Below, one piece after another: positions 12,239 to 23,810 of a stretch of 64,000 nucleotides of DNA. Below the pieces are notes generated by a model. The model searched no databases and was not told the DNA's origin. It saw only the letters and a program-made list of their open reading frames with translations. The stretch is from Amaranthus tricolor (lineage: Eukaryota > Streptophyta > Magnoliopsida > Caryophyllales > Amaranthaceae). The stretch is from assembly GCF_026212465.1 (NCBI RefSeq), contig NC_080049.1, positions 22,111,565 through 22,175,564 on the forward strand, in the 5' to 3' direction. Both the position numbers and the translations under genes were made by a program. Every line of letters begins with the position of its first letter. Position 1 is the first letter of the stretch.

Positions 12239-13775
12239 TTAAACTCTGAGTTGTCTTCTGAACTCGATAAATCTATCAGTTGATATGGGTTTTGTGAAAA
12301 TTGATGCGAGTTGCTCTCCTGTCTTGCAGAATTGTAGTTCGATCTCTTTTTTGTCTACTAACTCACGAATGTAATGATGTCGTATCTCGATGTGTTTTGA
12401 TCTGCTATGAAACACTCGATTCTTCGTCATTGCTATTGTTGACATGTTGTCGCAGAACATTGTAGTTGATGTCTCTTACTTATGTTGTAGATCGATTAAT
12501 ATCCTTTTGAGCCAGACTGCTTCACATGCTGCACTTGTTGCTGCAATGTACTCTGCTTCTGCTGATAATAAAGCTACTGTCGCCTGTTTTTTTGATGACC
12601 ATGAGACCACTTTGTTTTCAAGCTAAAATACGTATCCGCTTGTACTTTTTCTATCATCCACGCTTCCAGCCCAGTCGCTATCGGTGTATCCTGTGAGCTT
12701 GAAATCTTTTTCATTTTCGTACATGATCCCATAGCTTTTCATTCCCTTAATGTATCTGAGAATCCTCTTTGCTGCTGTTAGATGATCCTTGCTCGGTTCA
12801 CTCATGAACCTGGATACGATGCTGACAGCGTTGACTATATCTGGTCTTGTATGTGTGAGATAAATGAGAGAACCGACCAAGCTTTGATACATTGCTCCGT
12901 CGACTTTTGGTTTGCCATCGTACTTTGATAACTTCTCATTGATTGCCATTGGTGTAGCCAACGGTTTACATTCACCCATGTTAAATTTCTTGAGAAGGTC
13001 TTCTGTATATTTCTCTTGTGATAGAAATATTCTTCCTGGGCTTTGTTTGATTTGTATGCCAAGGAAGTATTTCATTGTAACAAGGTCTGTCATCTCGTAC
13101 TCCTTCATCATAGCCTTTTTAAATTCTTCAATGATCGTTGGATGTGTGCCTGTATAGATTAGATCATCGGTACAGACATAAAATGAGAAAGTTGTTACCT
13201 TGTGTCTTGATGTATAGTGAAGGTTCACTCGGACTCTTGATGAAACCATGCTGGAGAAGATAATTGTCGATGTTGCTGTTCCACGCTCGGGGTGCTTGTT
13301 TGAGTCCGTACAGAGCTTTTCGAAGGCGGTATACTTTGTCTTCTTGGACTTTGATGACGTATCCTTGCGGTTGCTCGACGTACACTTCTTCTTCGAGTTC
13401 TCCATTTAGAAATGCTGATTTGACATCGAACTGAAAGACTGGTAGCTGATGTTGTGCTGCTAATGCCAGGATTATTCTGATTGTCTCCATGCGGACAACT
13501 GGTGCATATGTTTCGTTGAAGACGATTCCTGGTTGTTGCGCATATCCCTTTGCTACAAGCCTTGCTTTGTACTTGTTGATGGAGCCATCATCCTTATGTT
13601 TCACCTTGTAGACCCACATGAATCCGATAACTTTCTTGTCTTGTGGTTTTTCTACAAGTTCCCATGTGTGATTCTCCTCGATCATTTTGATTTCTTCGTT
13701 CATAGCCTCAATCCATGTTTCTTCTTGTGTTGCTTCTTGAAATGTTTGTGGCTCACTAGAGAAAAGAGCCATCAT
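12239..13775 (-). pseudogene. Copia reverse transcriptase and RNase H, copy 1
   Basis: Reading down the minus strand, 13775-13164 gives the RT start with WVYKVKHKDDGSI, KARLVAKGYAQ and FDVKSAFLNGELEEEVY. The frame shifts near 13200 just before the expected YVDD-type active site (CLYR, then YVCTDDLIYTG in the 13405-12623 frame). RNase H follows with LTGYTDSDWAGS, then 12460-12239 with MFCDNMSTIAMTKN and SKHIEIRHHYIRE. At least two frame breaks interrupt the polyprotein. Confidence 0.88.
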
Positions 13776-13778
13776 TGC

Positions 13779-14818
13779 TTAGTCACAATGGTAATCTTGT
13801 AACCATGATGGCGGTTGCCGATCTCGTGTTGATCTTCGGGCTTCTTGATGTTGAGGAGTTGAACGTGATGTTTGGCTTCTTGAGCTTGGGGATGATCTTG
13901 TACTTCCAGGTATATTTGGACTCGGAGATGATGGGGTTGTTGGTTGGTCTGCTCCGTCTTCTTCACTTGGATCTCTTGGGAGAGTATCTCTTTCGCAAGC
14001 TTCAAAATCTTTTTCTTTCCTCGTCCATTCGGCTGCTTCGTTGAAAACTACGTCTCTAGAGATGATTAATTGTTTAGATACATGCTTGTAAAGGCGATAT
14101 CCTTTTGTTTCGTGACTGTAACCAATGAATATGCATTTTTCTCCCTTCTCATCGAGCTTTTCCCGATTCTCCTTCGAGATGTGGGAATAAGCTAAGCATC
14201 CAAACACTTTGAGGTGCTCTACTCTTGGCAATCTCTTGTGCCAAGCTTCATACGGTGTTAAATCCTTAACTGCTTTTGTGGAAGATCTATTAAGGATATA
14301 TACTGTCCTGTGAACAGCTTCGGCCCAATATCTTTTGGGTAGATGTTTACCCTGCATCATGCTGCGGGCCATCTCTACTATAGTGCAGTTTTTCCTTTCT
14401 GCGGTTGAGGTGTACGTTTTGCTGTAAGTTCTCTTTAATTGCATGCTTTTTACAGAAGCCGTTGAATTCGTTGCTAGTAAAATTCTCCGCCACGATCCAT
14501 TCTAAGAATCTTAAGAGAATGCCCACTTTGATTTTTTGTGAGAGCTTTGAATTGCATGAAGTGGGAAAAAGCTTCTGATTTTTTCTCCAGGAAATATACC
14601 CGCATCATACGGGAATAGTTATCTACGAACAAAAGAAAATATCTTTTTCCGCCAAGAGACGGATTCTTGGTAGGACCCCAAAAATTTGCATGAACAAGCT
14701 CTAGAGGAACCTTGGCCCTCCAAGATGCGGTAGGAAATGACAATCTGTGCATCTTGCCATATATACAGCCTTCGCAAAAATTTTTTTTATTTTTTATTGA
14801 TGGTATTCTAATTACCAT
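13779..14818 (-). pseudogene. Copia integrase, copy 1
   Basis: 14818-14474 contains the integrase HHCC-proximal segment (CEGCIYGKMHRLSFP), the first catalytic region (LELVHANFWGP, where the usual D is N) and FLLFVDNYSRM, then RMDRGGEF. The frame shifts near 14445 into 14444-13779, with the TAERKN segment, YWAEAVHRTVYILNRSS and VFGCLAYSHI. The D-to-N change and the shift both argue against activity. Confidence 0.85.
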
Positions 14819-15106
14819 TTCTTTTTTTTAATAGTTTTAGACTGTTAAAATTTAGATGCCCGAATCTTAAATGCCATAAGATGGATTCATCGTTTATTGA
14901 GCTTAAAGCGATTTTTTCTTCAAATGACATTTTTAATGAGAATATTTTGTTATGAGCCATTTCGACAATTTTTATTATCTAACCCTTATTTTTATCATAA
15001 ATTTGACATTTGTTATTCTCAAATTTAACCATATATCCTTTTTTGATTAATTGGCCTACACTTAATAAATTTTGTGCAAGTCCGGGAACATAAAAAACTT
15101 CATGAA

Positions 15107-16250
15107 TTAATTTTGATGAGCCATTTTTTGTTTTAACGGCGATTGTCCTTTTCCGACGACATCTTCCTTTTTATCGTCGCTAAGTGTGATGTGTGTTTTA
15201 ACATTTTCGTCAAGAGTGACAAAATAATTTTTATTGTTAGTCATGTGATTTGAACAACCACTATCAATATACCATATGTCACTTACTTTTCCTTGTACAT
15301 TTAATCCAGTGTAAAGTATTTGTTTTCCAGAATTATTGTTTTCAGAATAGTTTGCTCCTTTTTTTTGTCGATAGCAACAATCTTTTTCGAGGTGAGTGTG
15401 TTTTTTACACCTTTTACATTTATACCGATAATCATTAGTATTGTGGTTAGTTTTCTTACATAATTTACAATAAAGGTCAGTTTGATTATTTAATCGACTC
15501 CTTTGAATTTTAAATTTTCCTCTCCTCTTGCTACAATTAGTTGATGTTTGTCCTTTTTCATAATTTTTACAATAACTATTTTTATTTTCACCATTAGAAA
15601 ATTTTAATTTAGCTTTAAAAGCTTGTTCTAGTGGTTCTTCGTTAAGTCTTTTTAATCTATCTTCATGTGCAAGTAGTGATCTCATTAGTTTGGGTATACT
15701 TAATTGAAATGAATTTTTCTTGTTAATCTCTTCTATTGTCGTGACAATAATGTTATATTTTTGTGAGAGACTCCTTAGTATTTTTCGAATCACATTTTCA
15801 TCTTCTATTTTACCACCATTTGATCTTATTTGATAGACTATATTAATGACTCTGTCAAAAAATGAATGTATTATTCATTTTTTGCCATTAATAAATTATC
15901 AAATTCTCACCATAGTGATTGGAGTTTAAAAAGAATTAGCTCTTCGGATCCTCTGTATTTTGTCTCCAGAATTCTCCAAGCCTCCGTAGCTGTTTTTGCG
16001 GGCATGATCGTTGTAAGTATTGTCTCGTCGACTTCACGATATAATAGGGATAGAGCATAGTTATCCCTTATCCTATATTATTTATATTGTTTTATTTTTG
16101 TTTCATTCCAAGATGACCCCTTAGTGTCATCTTTGGGTGGTTGCTCATAACTTTTTGTACTAATTCCCATAAATCTTAGGATATAAATATTGATCTCATA
16201 TTTTTCTCCTTTAAATGTGGGAACTCAAGTTAATTAATGGTTGAGGTCAT
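15107..16250 (-). pseudogene. Copia gag and protease, copy 1
   Basis: 15793-15107 holds a gag C-terminal part (LLAHEDRLKRLNEEPLEQAF), a basic nucleocapsid with cysteine knuckles (YCKLCKKTNH and KCKRCKKHTHLEKDC) and the protease active-site region WYIDSGCSNHM. The gag N-terminus is recognisable in broken frames up to about 16250 (AWRILETKYRGSEE on the minus strand near 15950). Confidence 0.8.
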
Positions 16251-16339
16251 TTTTTTTATTTTGTGGTTAGAGGTTTATTTTATTGTGGAGTATATTGATT
16301 AATGTGTTTAAGTTGTTGTTTGGAGCTCTTGATACCAAA

Positions 16340-16513
16340 TATAGAAAAATTTTAAGATGGTAAAATAGTAAATAGATTTATTTGGGGAGGAAAATGAGTA
16401 AATATGTAGAATGATTAGTTTAATTACAAATTAATATTTTTATTTTTTAATTCTTTAATTTAGATATTTTTATGTTTAATTAAAATCCAAGATTATTCTA
16501 GATTATTTTAACA
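16340..16513 (-). repeat. 5' LTR of copia copy 1 (174 bp, deleted)
   Basis: Starts TATAGAAAAATTTT and ends TTTTAACA. Shorter than its partner through an internal deletion after GTAAATATGTAGAATG. The loss removes part of the promoter-bearing LTR. Confidence 0.83.
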
Positions 16514-16518
16514 ATCAC

Positions 16519-17310
16519 ATCCTAAAAATGAGATGTGATCAACGAAATCCCAGCATTCAAACTGTGATCAACGAAATCTGATCATTCAAACCCAAAAAAT
16601 CAAAACACAAATAATACAAAAGCCAAAAATAAAAAAATAAATTAAAACACAAATAATACAAAATCAGGAAGATGTCAAACAAGAACGAATCTCACATCAC
16701 TTCCAAAAGTTTAATTTGAGATTGGGATGAGAAGTAAAACCATACCTGTATTTGCATTTCTTTGAGTGTAGTGTGCCAGCTAACCGTATATAATGGCGAT
16801 GAGAAGGTGTGGGCATCCAAAAATTGAGGGAAAAGAATAATGAAAGGACGATAGGATAAGGAGGAGGTAAGGGGGAGGTTGAAGGTGAGGGAAAAGCACA
16901 AAAATGGACAGAATTGAGGGAAAGAAAGCAAGAGTGAAGCTGGACAGATTTGCATGAATTAAGGGAGGTGTGGGTTGAGAATTAAACTGTTCAAATCGAT
17001 TGTTTTGAGTTTTTAAACAGTAGGGAATAGTGTTGGCTAATTCTGAAATTTTTAAGTATTAGGATATGATCTTCTTAATTCCATAATAACATCAATTCAG
17101 AACTACAATTACGTAAAACTTCATTACTGTTACTTACATTTGTTCTTATTTGCGTGTTTCCGCTAAAAAATCTTTTTATTTATATTTTATATTTTGGACA
17201 TAATTAATTCATTTTCATTTTAATATTTTATTGATACTTATGGTCTTTACATATTTTCTATTAACTTCATTTAAATATTTTTATATTATTTATGATTTGC
17301 GAATGTTTTC
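16519..17310. other. Intergenic; possible orphan leader exon on minus strand
   Basis: Between the two copia insertions. On the minus strand 16970-16748 is pyrimidine-rich (CCTCCCCCTTACCTCC) and ends at AAATACAG followed by GTATGG, resembling a 5' leader exon with a splice donor. No downstream coding exon could be found, so no gene is called. Confidence 0.3.
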
Positions 17311-17520
17311 TGATTTCTGGTTTATCACCAAGTTTTGGTGTATGATTTCTGGTTTTTTTTGTGTTGTTTCATTCAATTGTAATGATGTTCATTTATACAT
17401 GAGGTCTGAATAACTGCTCCTAGGAATTAACTGTCATATTGCCTACATAACCGCTATACTAAATAACTGCTACTATACTAGATAACCGCTATACGCGTAA
17501 CTATAATACATAGTCTAACA
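17311..17520 (-). repeat. 3' LTR of copia copy 2 (210 bp)
   Basis: Begins TGATTTCTGGTTTATCACC and ends CATAGTCTAACA. It lacks the short internal duplication seen in the partner LTR. Confidence 0.93.
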
Positions 17521-17619
17521 CTCCCCCTCAAGTTGGGTTGTAGGGTCACCAACACCCAACTTGCGTAAGACTTCTTCAAAGAACTGAGTTCCAACTGCTT
17601 TCGTAAGAACGTCTGCTAG

Positions 17620-18978
17620 CTAATCTTTTGATTTTACATGTGGAAGCTTGATTATTTGGGCTTCTAATTTCTCCTTTATGAAATGTCTGTCCACTTCTAC
17701 ATGTTTCGTGCGATCATGTTGAACTGGGTTTTCTGAGATGTTGATAGCCGCTTGATTATCACAGTATAGCTCGCAACTCCTTTTAGGAGGGAATCCCAGT
17801 TCAGTTAGTAACTTTCTCAGCCACAAGACTTCTGTGATTCCCTTTGCTACACCCCTGAACTCAGCCTCTGCACTAGACATGGCCACCACCTTTTGTTTCT
17901 TGCTCCTCCAGGTGACTTGATTTCCTCCCACCAGAGTAAAGTAGCCTGAAGTTGACTTTCCATCATCTCTATCACCTGCCTAGTCTGCATCTGTATATAC
18001 CACAAGATTAAGATGACCGTTCTTCTGATATAAAATTCCCTTTCCAGGGCATCCTTTGAGGTACCGGATAATCCAATGAACTGCGTCCATATGTTGAACA
18101 TGTGGTCTATGCATGAATCGGCTGACTACTCCTACTGCATATGCAATATCAGGCCTTGTGTGAGCTAAGTAGATTAGTTTCCCTACCATGCGTTGATATT
18201 GCATCCGATCAACCAATTTCCCTCCTTCAATCATCTATAGTGCATGGTTCATCATCATTGGTGTCTCGATGGGCTTGCAGTCCAGCAACCCTGTTTCAGT
18301 TAACAGGTCTAAAACATACTTCCTTTGGGATATGAAAATTCCTTTGTTTGATCTAAGAACTTATATCCCTAGAAAATACTTCAGTCTACCCAGGTCTTTC
18401 ATCTCAAATTCTTGAAATAGTTTTCCCTTCAGATTTGCAATTTCGTCTCTATCATCCCCAGTAATGATCATGTCATCGACATAAATTATCAGGCATGTTG
18501 TTCCGCCTCCTCTTCGTCTAAGAAACAAGGTGTGATCTGAATTGCTTTGCCTGTAACCTAATTTCTTCATTGCAGAGGTAAATCTTCCAAACCATGCTCT
18601 AGGGGATTGTTTCAACCCATACAAAGCCTTCCTCAATCTGCACCCCTCATTCTCTGAGAACCTTGATGTAAACCCTGGTGGGGCTTCTATGTACACTTCC
18701 TCCTTTAGCTCTCCATGTAGAAATGCATTTTTCACATCAAATTGATGAAGGGGCCAGTCTAAGTTTGCTGCAATGCTGAACAGAACTCGAATTGTATCAA
18801 GCTTAGCAACTGGAGAGAAGGTTTCTGAGTAATCAACTCCATACGTCTGACCCTTTCGCCACCAGTCGAGCTTTGTACCTTTCAATTGTGCCATCTGACT
18901 TGTACTTGATCGTGAATACCCATCTACATCCGATGACTTTCTTTTTATTCGGTAAGATGCATTTTTCCCACGTGCCAT
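17620..18978 (-). pseudogene. Copia reverse transcriptase and RNase H, copy 2
   Basis: 18978-18361 carries the RT core: FDVKNAFLHGELKEEVYIEAP, the CRLRKALYGLKQSPRAW block and the active site IIYVDDMIITGDD. 18234-17980 continues with LAHTRPDIAYAVGVVSRFM up to VVYTDAD, where an in-frame stop replaces the usual W. 17931-17620 has RNase H: WRSKKQKVVAMSSAEAEFRG, LYCDNQAAINISENPV and RTKHVEVDRHFIKEK. A further stop follows HVKSKD. Confidence 0.9.
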
Positions 18979-19939
18979 TCTTATTAAGAGCGTTAATCTC
19001 TTCCTCCATCGCCTTTCTCCAATGTGCAGACATTAGGGCTTCTTCGACTGTGGTTGGGCTCTTGGTTGTATCTAAAGTTACCTTAAATGCTAAGGCACTC
19101 TGTGACGAATTTCCTGATCCGGACAATTTCTCAATAGGATATCTCGAACGTTGTGCTTCATACTCACGATCATATCTTCTTGGAGGAACCCCTCGAGTGG
19201 AGCGAGGAGGTAACATATATGATTTATCATGACCTGTGTCTGTGGCAATTTCCTCACTTGTTTCAACTGTGTCTGTTGCAATTTCCTCAGTCAAAGTATC
19301 AACTATCACATTATCACTGTTAGTGCTTGCTGAAACAATGTTATCAAGAGCTGTATGACTTACCTGATGGTCAGACAGGATTGGTAGTGGTAGAAGAGGA
19401 GTGGACAGAATATCTTGGTGAGGTGACTCTGTAGCATTGTCAACTTGATCTTTTGGGTCAAGGTTGGGCAACCACGGACTAACTAGCCAACTGAGATCGT
19501 CTTCGTCGTCATGATACTTCTCCCCCTAACGGCGAAGATGATGATAGTAGTACTCATGCTCGATGAACTCGCAATCCATGGTGGTATAAACTTTTCTAGT
19601 CGAGGGATCATAGCACCGATAACCCTTTTGATTGCGACCATATCCAATAAAAACACATTTCAATGCTCTCAGTTCAAATTTGTTACGTACCCTTGCTGGA
19701 TAATGAACGAATACTGTGCACCCAAATATACGAGAAGGTAGAATATGCATAGAGGGTATAGGGAAGTGGGTTTGGAGGGTGGCTAGGGGTGTGTGGTATT
19801 GGAGACTCTTAGTGGGAAGTCTATTGGTTAGGTAATTGGTAGTAGCGATGGCTTCCGGCCAAAGATGAGTGGGAACACGAGAGTCAAGCATAATAGCACG
19901 AGTCATCTCAAGAAGTGTACGATTTTTTCGTTCCGCCAT
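18833..19939 (-). pseudogene. Copia integrase and linker, copy 2
   Basis: 19939-19526 is the integrase C-terminal half (MAERKNRTLLEMTRAIM, HLWPEAIATTNYLTNRLPT, IFGCTVFVHYP and the GYGRNQKGYRCYDP segment). 19471-18833 covers the variable linker and RT N-terminus (WRKAMEEEINALNKNGTWE, KARLVAKG). The integrase N-terminal half, about 19940-20390, is readable only across stops, for example TFIDDCTRM-like text near 20160. Confidence 0.85.
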
Positions 19940-20395
19940 TCCATTTTGTTAGGGTGTGTTAGGACAAGATGTTTGATGTATGAGGCCTTTTTGTTTAAAG
20001 AATAGGTCCATGTCAGAATTGATATATTCTCTACCATTGTCAGTTCGGAGCATGCGGGGTTGGGTTTGAAATTGGGTACAGATCATTTTATAGAACTCAA
20101 CAAACACATGAAAAACTTCAGATTTCTGTCTAAGGAAATAAATTCAACTCATGCGGGTACAATCATCAATAAATGTAACAAAGTACGAAAAACCATGTAG
20201 TCCTACGACTGGAGCAGGGCCCCACACATCAGAATGAACAAGCATAAAGGGCACATCAACTTTATTCAAGCTATTAGAATACGAATGTTTGTGACTCTTT
20301 GCAAGAATACATGTTTCACACTTAAACTCAGGTTTTAACCCTACAAAATTAGGAAAAAGTTTTTCTAAATACCCTACAGAAGGATGTCCCAGACG

Positions 20396-21732
20396 TCAAT
20401 GCAATAGTTGTCTTTCCTCTGGCCCGCGAACAAGTGCCGCTTTGCCTTTTTGAGTCTCCTCTTCCAAGTAATACAATCCATCTCTCTCAATACCACGCCC
20501 AATGATTTTTCCTATCTGAACATCCTGCACAATACAACAACCGGGTTTTATAAGAACCGTACAGTCAAGATCTCTCGTAAGTTGACTCACTGACAATAAT
20601 TTATGTGACATGTCAGGTACAAATAAACAATTTTTTAAAGTGAGGTTTTTTGTAAAAGAAATAGTTCCGGTTCCTCTCACTTTAACCCTTCCCCATTCGC
20701 GATTTTGATAATGTCTTTCCTAGGTTTGTCATGAGTTAAAAAATCAATCGGGTCAAATGACATTGTATCGGTAGCACCACAATCAAAGATCCAACCCCCT
20801 TTAAAATAAGATGAAACATTAAAAGAGGATGAAAAATTTTGGGTTGGGGGCAAGGGTACATGTAACCCCCTTCCCCTTTTTAAAGATGAGTCCCCTACTA
20901 CTGAGGTGAATGGGTGCCTACAAGTTTAAAACACTCGTTCTTTGTATATCTTGTGCCTCCACAGTGGGTGCATTTGAGGTGAGTTTTTTCATCCTCACGT
21001 CGGTAAGTCCTTCCTTTTGCCGAGAAAACGCCACCGGAGCCCGGTGATTCCAAATTTGATGAGGGCTCCGTTTTCATGATTCCACGCCTCAATATTTCTC
21101 TCCTTATCCTTGTCGAATGTCTGATGGATTCCTGCTAAGAATTGGTATAATCAATTTTTTTGGATTAATTGACTGTAAACGATGATATCGTCTGGATCTT
21201 TCATTGGGTTTGGTTGCCTTATGTCGATTTCTTTCCATAGCATGAGTAGCTTGCTATAATATGTTTCAATTGTGTCGGTTCCTTGTTGGATTTTGTTGGC
21301 TTTGACTGTTAGATCGAATATTTGCAGGCCGTCTCTCCCACTACTGTAAAGAGTTTAATTCCCTTGCCATAAAGCTTTGGCTGTTGGGAAATCGAGATAC
21401 TGATTCACTAAGTCAGAATCTATATTCTCTAAAATCCATGAGATAACAATCGAGTCACGTTTGATCCACTGGTTGTACGCTAGGTCGTTTGTGGAAGGCG
21501 GGTCGTCGATGATGTGATTGAGACGATCTCGTCCACTAATGGCTAAGTGCATCAGCCTGGACCATTTTGTGTAATTATGTTTTGTTAATTTCTCTGAGAT
21601 GGAGAGGGTATGGGTGTTGGTCACGGTTTCAGTGGGCGGTTGGTTGGAGTTTAACTGTTTGAGCAGTTGCAACAATTGCCCTATTGTGACCGGTTGGTCT
21701 GGTGTTATGACAGTTCTTGATTCGTCTGCCAT
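20396..21732 (-). pseudogene. Copia gag and protease, copy 2
   Basis: 21732-21355 is the gag N-terminus (LTKHNYTKWSRLMHLAISG, WILENIDSDLVNQYLDFPTA). 21092-20898 holds a zinc knuckle CTHCGGTRYTKNECFKL, and 20680-20396 the protease tail and gag-pre-integrase segment (NLTLKNCLFVPDMSHKLLSV). The ATG at 21732 lies close to the primer site, as expected for copia. Stops after LWQGN and between pieces break the frame. Confidence 0.85.
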
Positions 21733-21808
21733 TTCTGGGTTTTAGGTAGGTTAACGGTATATGATGAAGCTGCAAAAACGATTCAGAATCGTTGCCGCTC
21801 TGATACCA

Positions 21809-22050
21809 TGATTTCTTGTTTATCACCAAGTTTTGGTGTATGATTTCTGGTTTTTTTTTTTTGTGTTGTTTCATTCAATTGTAATGGTGTTCATTTATAT
21901 ATGAGGTCTGAATAACTGCTCCTAGGAATGACTGCCATATTGCCTACATAACCGCTATAACTGCCATATTGCCTACATAACTGCTATACTAAATAACTGC
22001 TACTATACTAGATAACCGCTATACGCATAACTGTAATACATAGTCTAACA
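21809..22050 (-). repeat. 5' LTR of copia copy 2 (242 bp)
   Basis: Begins TGATTTCTTGTTTATCACC and ends CATAGTCTAACA. It contains an extra copy of a ~28-bp block (CTGCCATATTGCCTACATAA) plus a longer T-run, which accounts for most of the length difference from the left LTR. Confidence 0.93.
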
Positions 22051-22452
22051 TTTTCTACTAACTTTTTAAACATTTTTTTAATAATTGTGGCAGATGTTTT
22101 TTCCACTATTTTTATTATAATATTGTTTAAGGTTTAATCCCTAATTTTCTTTATTATATTTATTATTATTATTATTATTTAATAAAATAATATATCCACA
22201 TGTAAAAAGTTCTATTCTTTTTAATTCTCATGAACACTCCTAAAAACAACTTTAACAAACAAAGAGCTACTTAATAGTGTCTTTAACTTCCATTCTTAGC
22301 CTGCGACTTGTAACAGTGAGCTAACATGTCTAGTTGTGACTATGTCATTTGCAGTCTCTTCTCAACATGTCCTTTGCACTTACAATCAAGTTGCGGCCCA
22401 ATTAAATGTTAAAATGCAATTTATACAGTACAAATCACAAATCACTGACGTT
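22051..22452. other. AT-rich DNA continuing the copia-2 target
   Basis: Continues the sequence interrupted by copia copy 2. The AATAAAATAATATATCCACA segment near 22183 resembles the interior of the MITE at 37254-37551. No gene was found. Confidence 0.4.
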
Positions 22453-22742
22453 CCGTTTGGTAGGTGGTATTAAATAGTGGTAATGGAAATGAAAACTAGT
22501 ATAATTTTGGTTGAAAAATCTCTTACTACCTTGATGGTCATGCTTGTCCAACTTCAATCATCTCATTTTCTTCATAAATTTCATTCTAATGCATTATCAT
22601 TGGGAGAGATGGTATTAGGTAGTTGTACACAAAAAAACTTTTTTATGATCAAAGTTCAATACCATAGGAATGACATAAACTTTTGATGAAATTTACACTA
22701 TAAATCGTTTACATTACCACCATTTAGTTCACTAACCAAACG
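22453..22742 (-). mobile_element. CCGTTTGG-ended MITE, copy 1
   Basis: About 290 bp with inverted ends CCGTTTGGTAGGTGGTA and the complement of CTAACCAAACG. It matches the reverse complement of 22851-23160 and of 38459-38759 over its length, including TTGAAGTTGGACA, GCATTGGAATGAA and AATTTTCAACCAAAATTACAC words. The small frame at 22477-22686 is not a gene. Confidence 0.75.
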
Positions 22743-22850
22743 ATCTGTAAGAGCATTATTATAGAAATGGGCACTTAAGTGGGGCTCACCTCATTCTCAC
22801 CCGACATGACTATTACAAGGACTTTGTTGATTTTCGATGGAACTAACGAT

Positions 22851-23160
22851 CCGTTTGGTTATTGATACTAAATGATGGTAATGAAAATGATTTATAGTGT
22901 AAAATTTCATCAAAAGTTCCATGTCATTCCCATTATAATGAAAGTTTGATAAAAAAAAAAAGTTTTTTTATTTACAAATTTTCATTTCTATCTAATATCA
23001 CATCTCCCAATGATAATGCATTGGAATGAAATTTATCAAGAAAATGAGATGATTGAAGTTGGACAAGCGTGACCATCAAGGTAGTAAGAGAATTTTCAAC
23101 CAAAATTACACTAACTTTTATACCCATTATCACTATTTAATACCACCTACCAAACAGGCC
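22851..23160 (+). mobile_element. CCGTTTGG-ended MITE, copy 2
   Basis: Same family as 22453-22742 but in opposite orientation and only 108 bp away. Ends CCGTTTGGTTATTGATAC and CCACCTACCAAACAGGCC. The two copies could fold into a long hairpin. Confidence 0.75.
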
Positions 23161-23810
23161 GTAAAAATCTATTATTTTTGGGTATAGTTAATGATTGTTA
23201 TTATTGATTTAGAGATGTCTTTGAATCATTACATCACAAAATTTATACTAAGTTCAACTATTAATTTTTCATACAAATAATGAGAATCGAATTTATATTA
23301 CAAGATGTAAAGGGAAAGCCCTTAACCCCTAGGAAAACCGAGATGCTCTTACTCTTATTATTTACTCTATTAATCCTTTCATTCATTTTTCCTACACTTT
23401 GTCTTACAAGAGTTGTTTGAGTAGTACATAAATCAAAGTGATCCCAATCACTTTAATTTTTTCTCACTCGTCCCTTTACCAAATAGCGTCTACGGACTTG
23501 TAAGATTGTCCTTTATTTCCTTAAGGCCAAAGAGTTAAGCTTCTTTAGTTTTGAATTATAATAAATTATATTAAAATGACTTGTTAAATCATGTATGCCT
23601 CTTATTTATGTACAATTAAATATGATTGTTGCTACTTGGTTAATTAGAAATAACACCTTTGTTAGTATTATCACTAATAAGAGTAAAATTGCATAAATAC
23701 TGAAAACGGTGATGAATTAGAGTTCGAACAATGTGTTTCAAACTCTAATATTGCCAAGATCGAATGTATGAAGTTTAGTGACAAAAAAATTACGCTATCA
23801 ATGATATTGA

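Larger units (their letters stand above)
11937..16513 (-). mobile_element. Ty1/copia LTR retrotransposon, copy 1
   Basis: A 4577-bp element with ATCAC target-site duplications at 11932-11936 and 16514-16518. The 3' LTR lies on the left and the 5' LTR on the right. Next to the left LTR is a polypurine tract (complement of CTCCCCTAATCTG), and next to the right LTR a primer site (complement of GCTCTTGATACCAAA, i.e. TTTGGTATCAAGAGC), the usual methionine-initiator tRNA type. Domain order on the minus strand is gag, protease, integrase, reverse transcriptase, RNase H, which defines copia. Internal stops and frame breaks indicate it is inactive. Confidence 0.93.
17311..22050 (-). mobile_element. 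Ty1/copia LTR retrotransposon, copy 2
   Basis: A 4740-bp element with perfect TTTTC target-site duplications (17306-17310 and 22051-22055). Both LTRs begin TG and end CA. A polypurine tract (complement of CTCCCCCTCAAGTT) borders the left LTR, and the primer site TGGTATCAGAGC is read on the minus strand just inside the right LTR (about 21797-21808). Gag, protease, integrase, reverse transcriptase and RNase H follow in copia order. Stops break the polyprotein in several places, so it is probably inactive though structurally complete. Confidence 0.95.

Noticed and set aside
16692..16955. 87-residue minus frame as a protein
   Set aside because: Low-complexity pyrimidine-rich translation; more like a leader exon or random frame than a protein.
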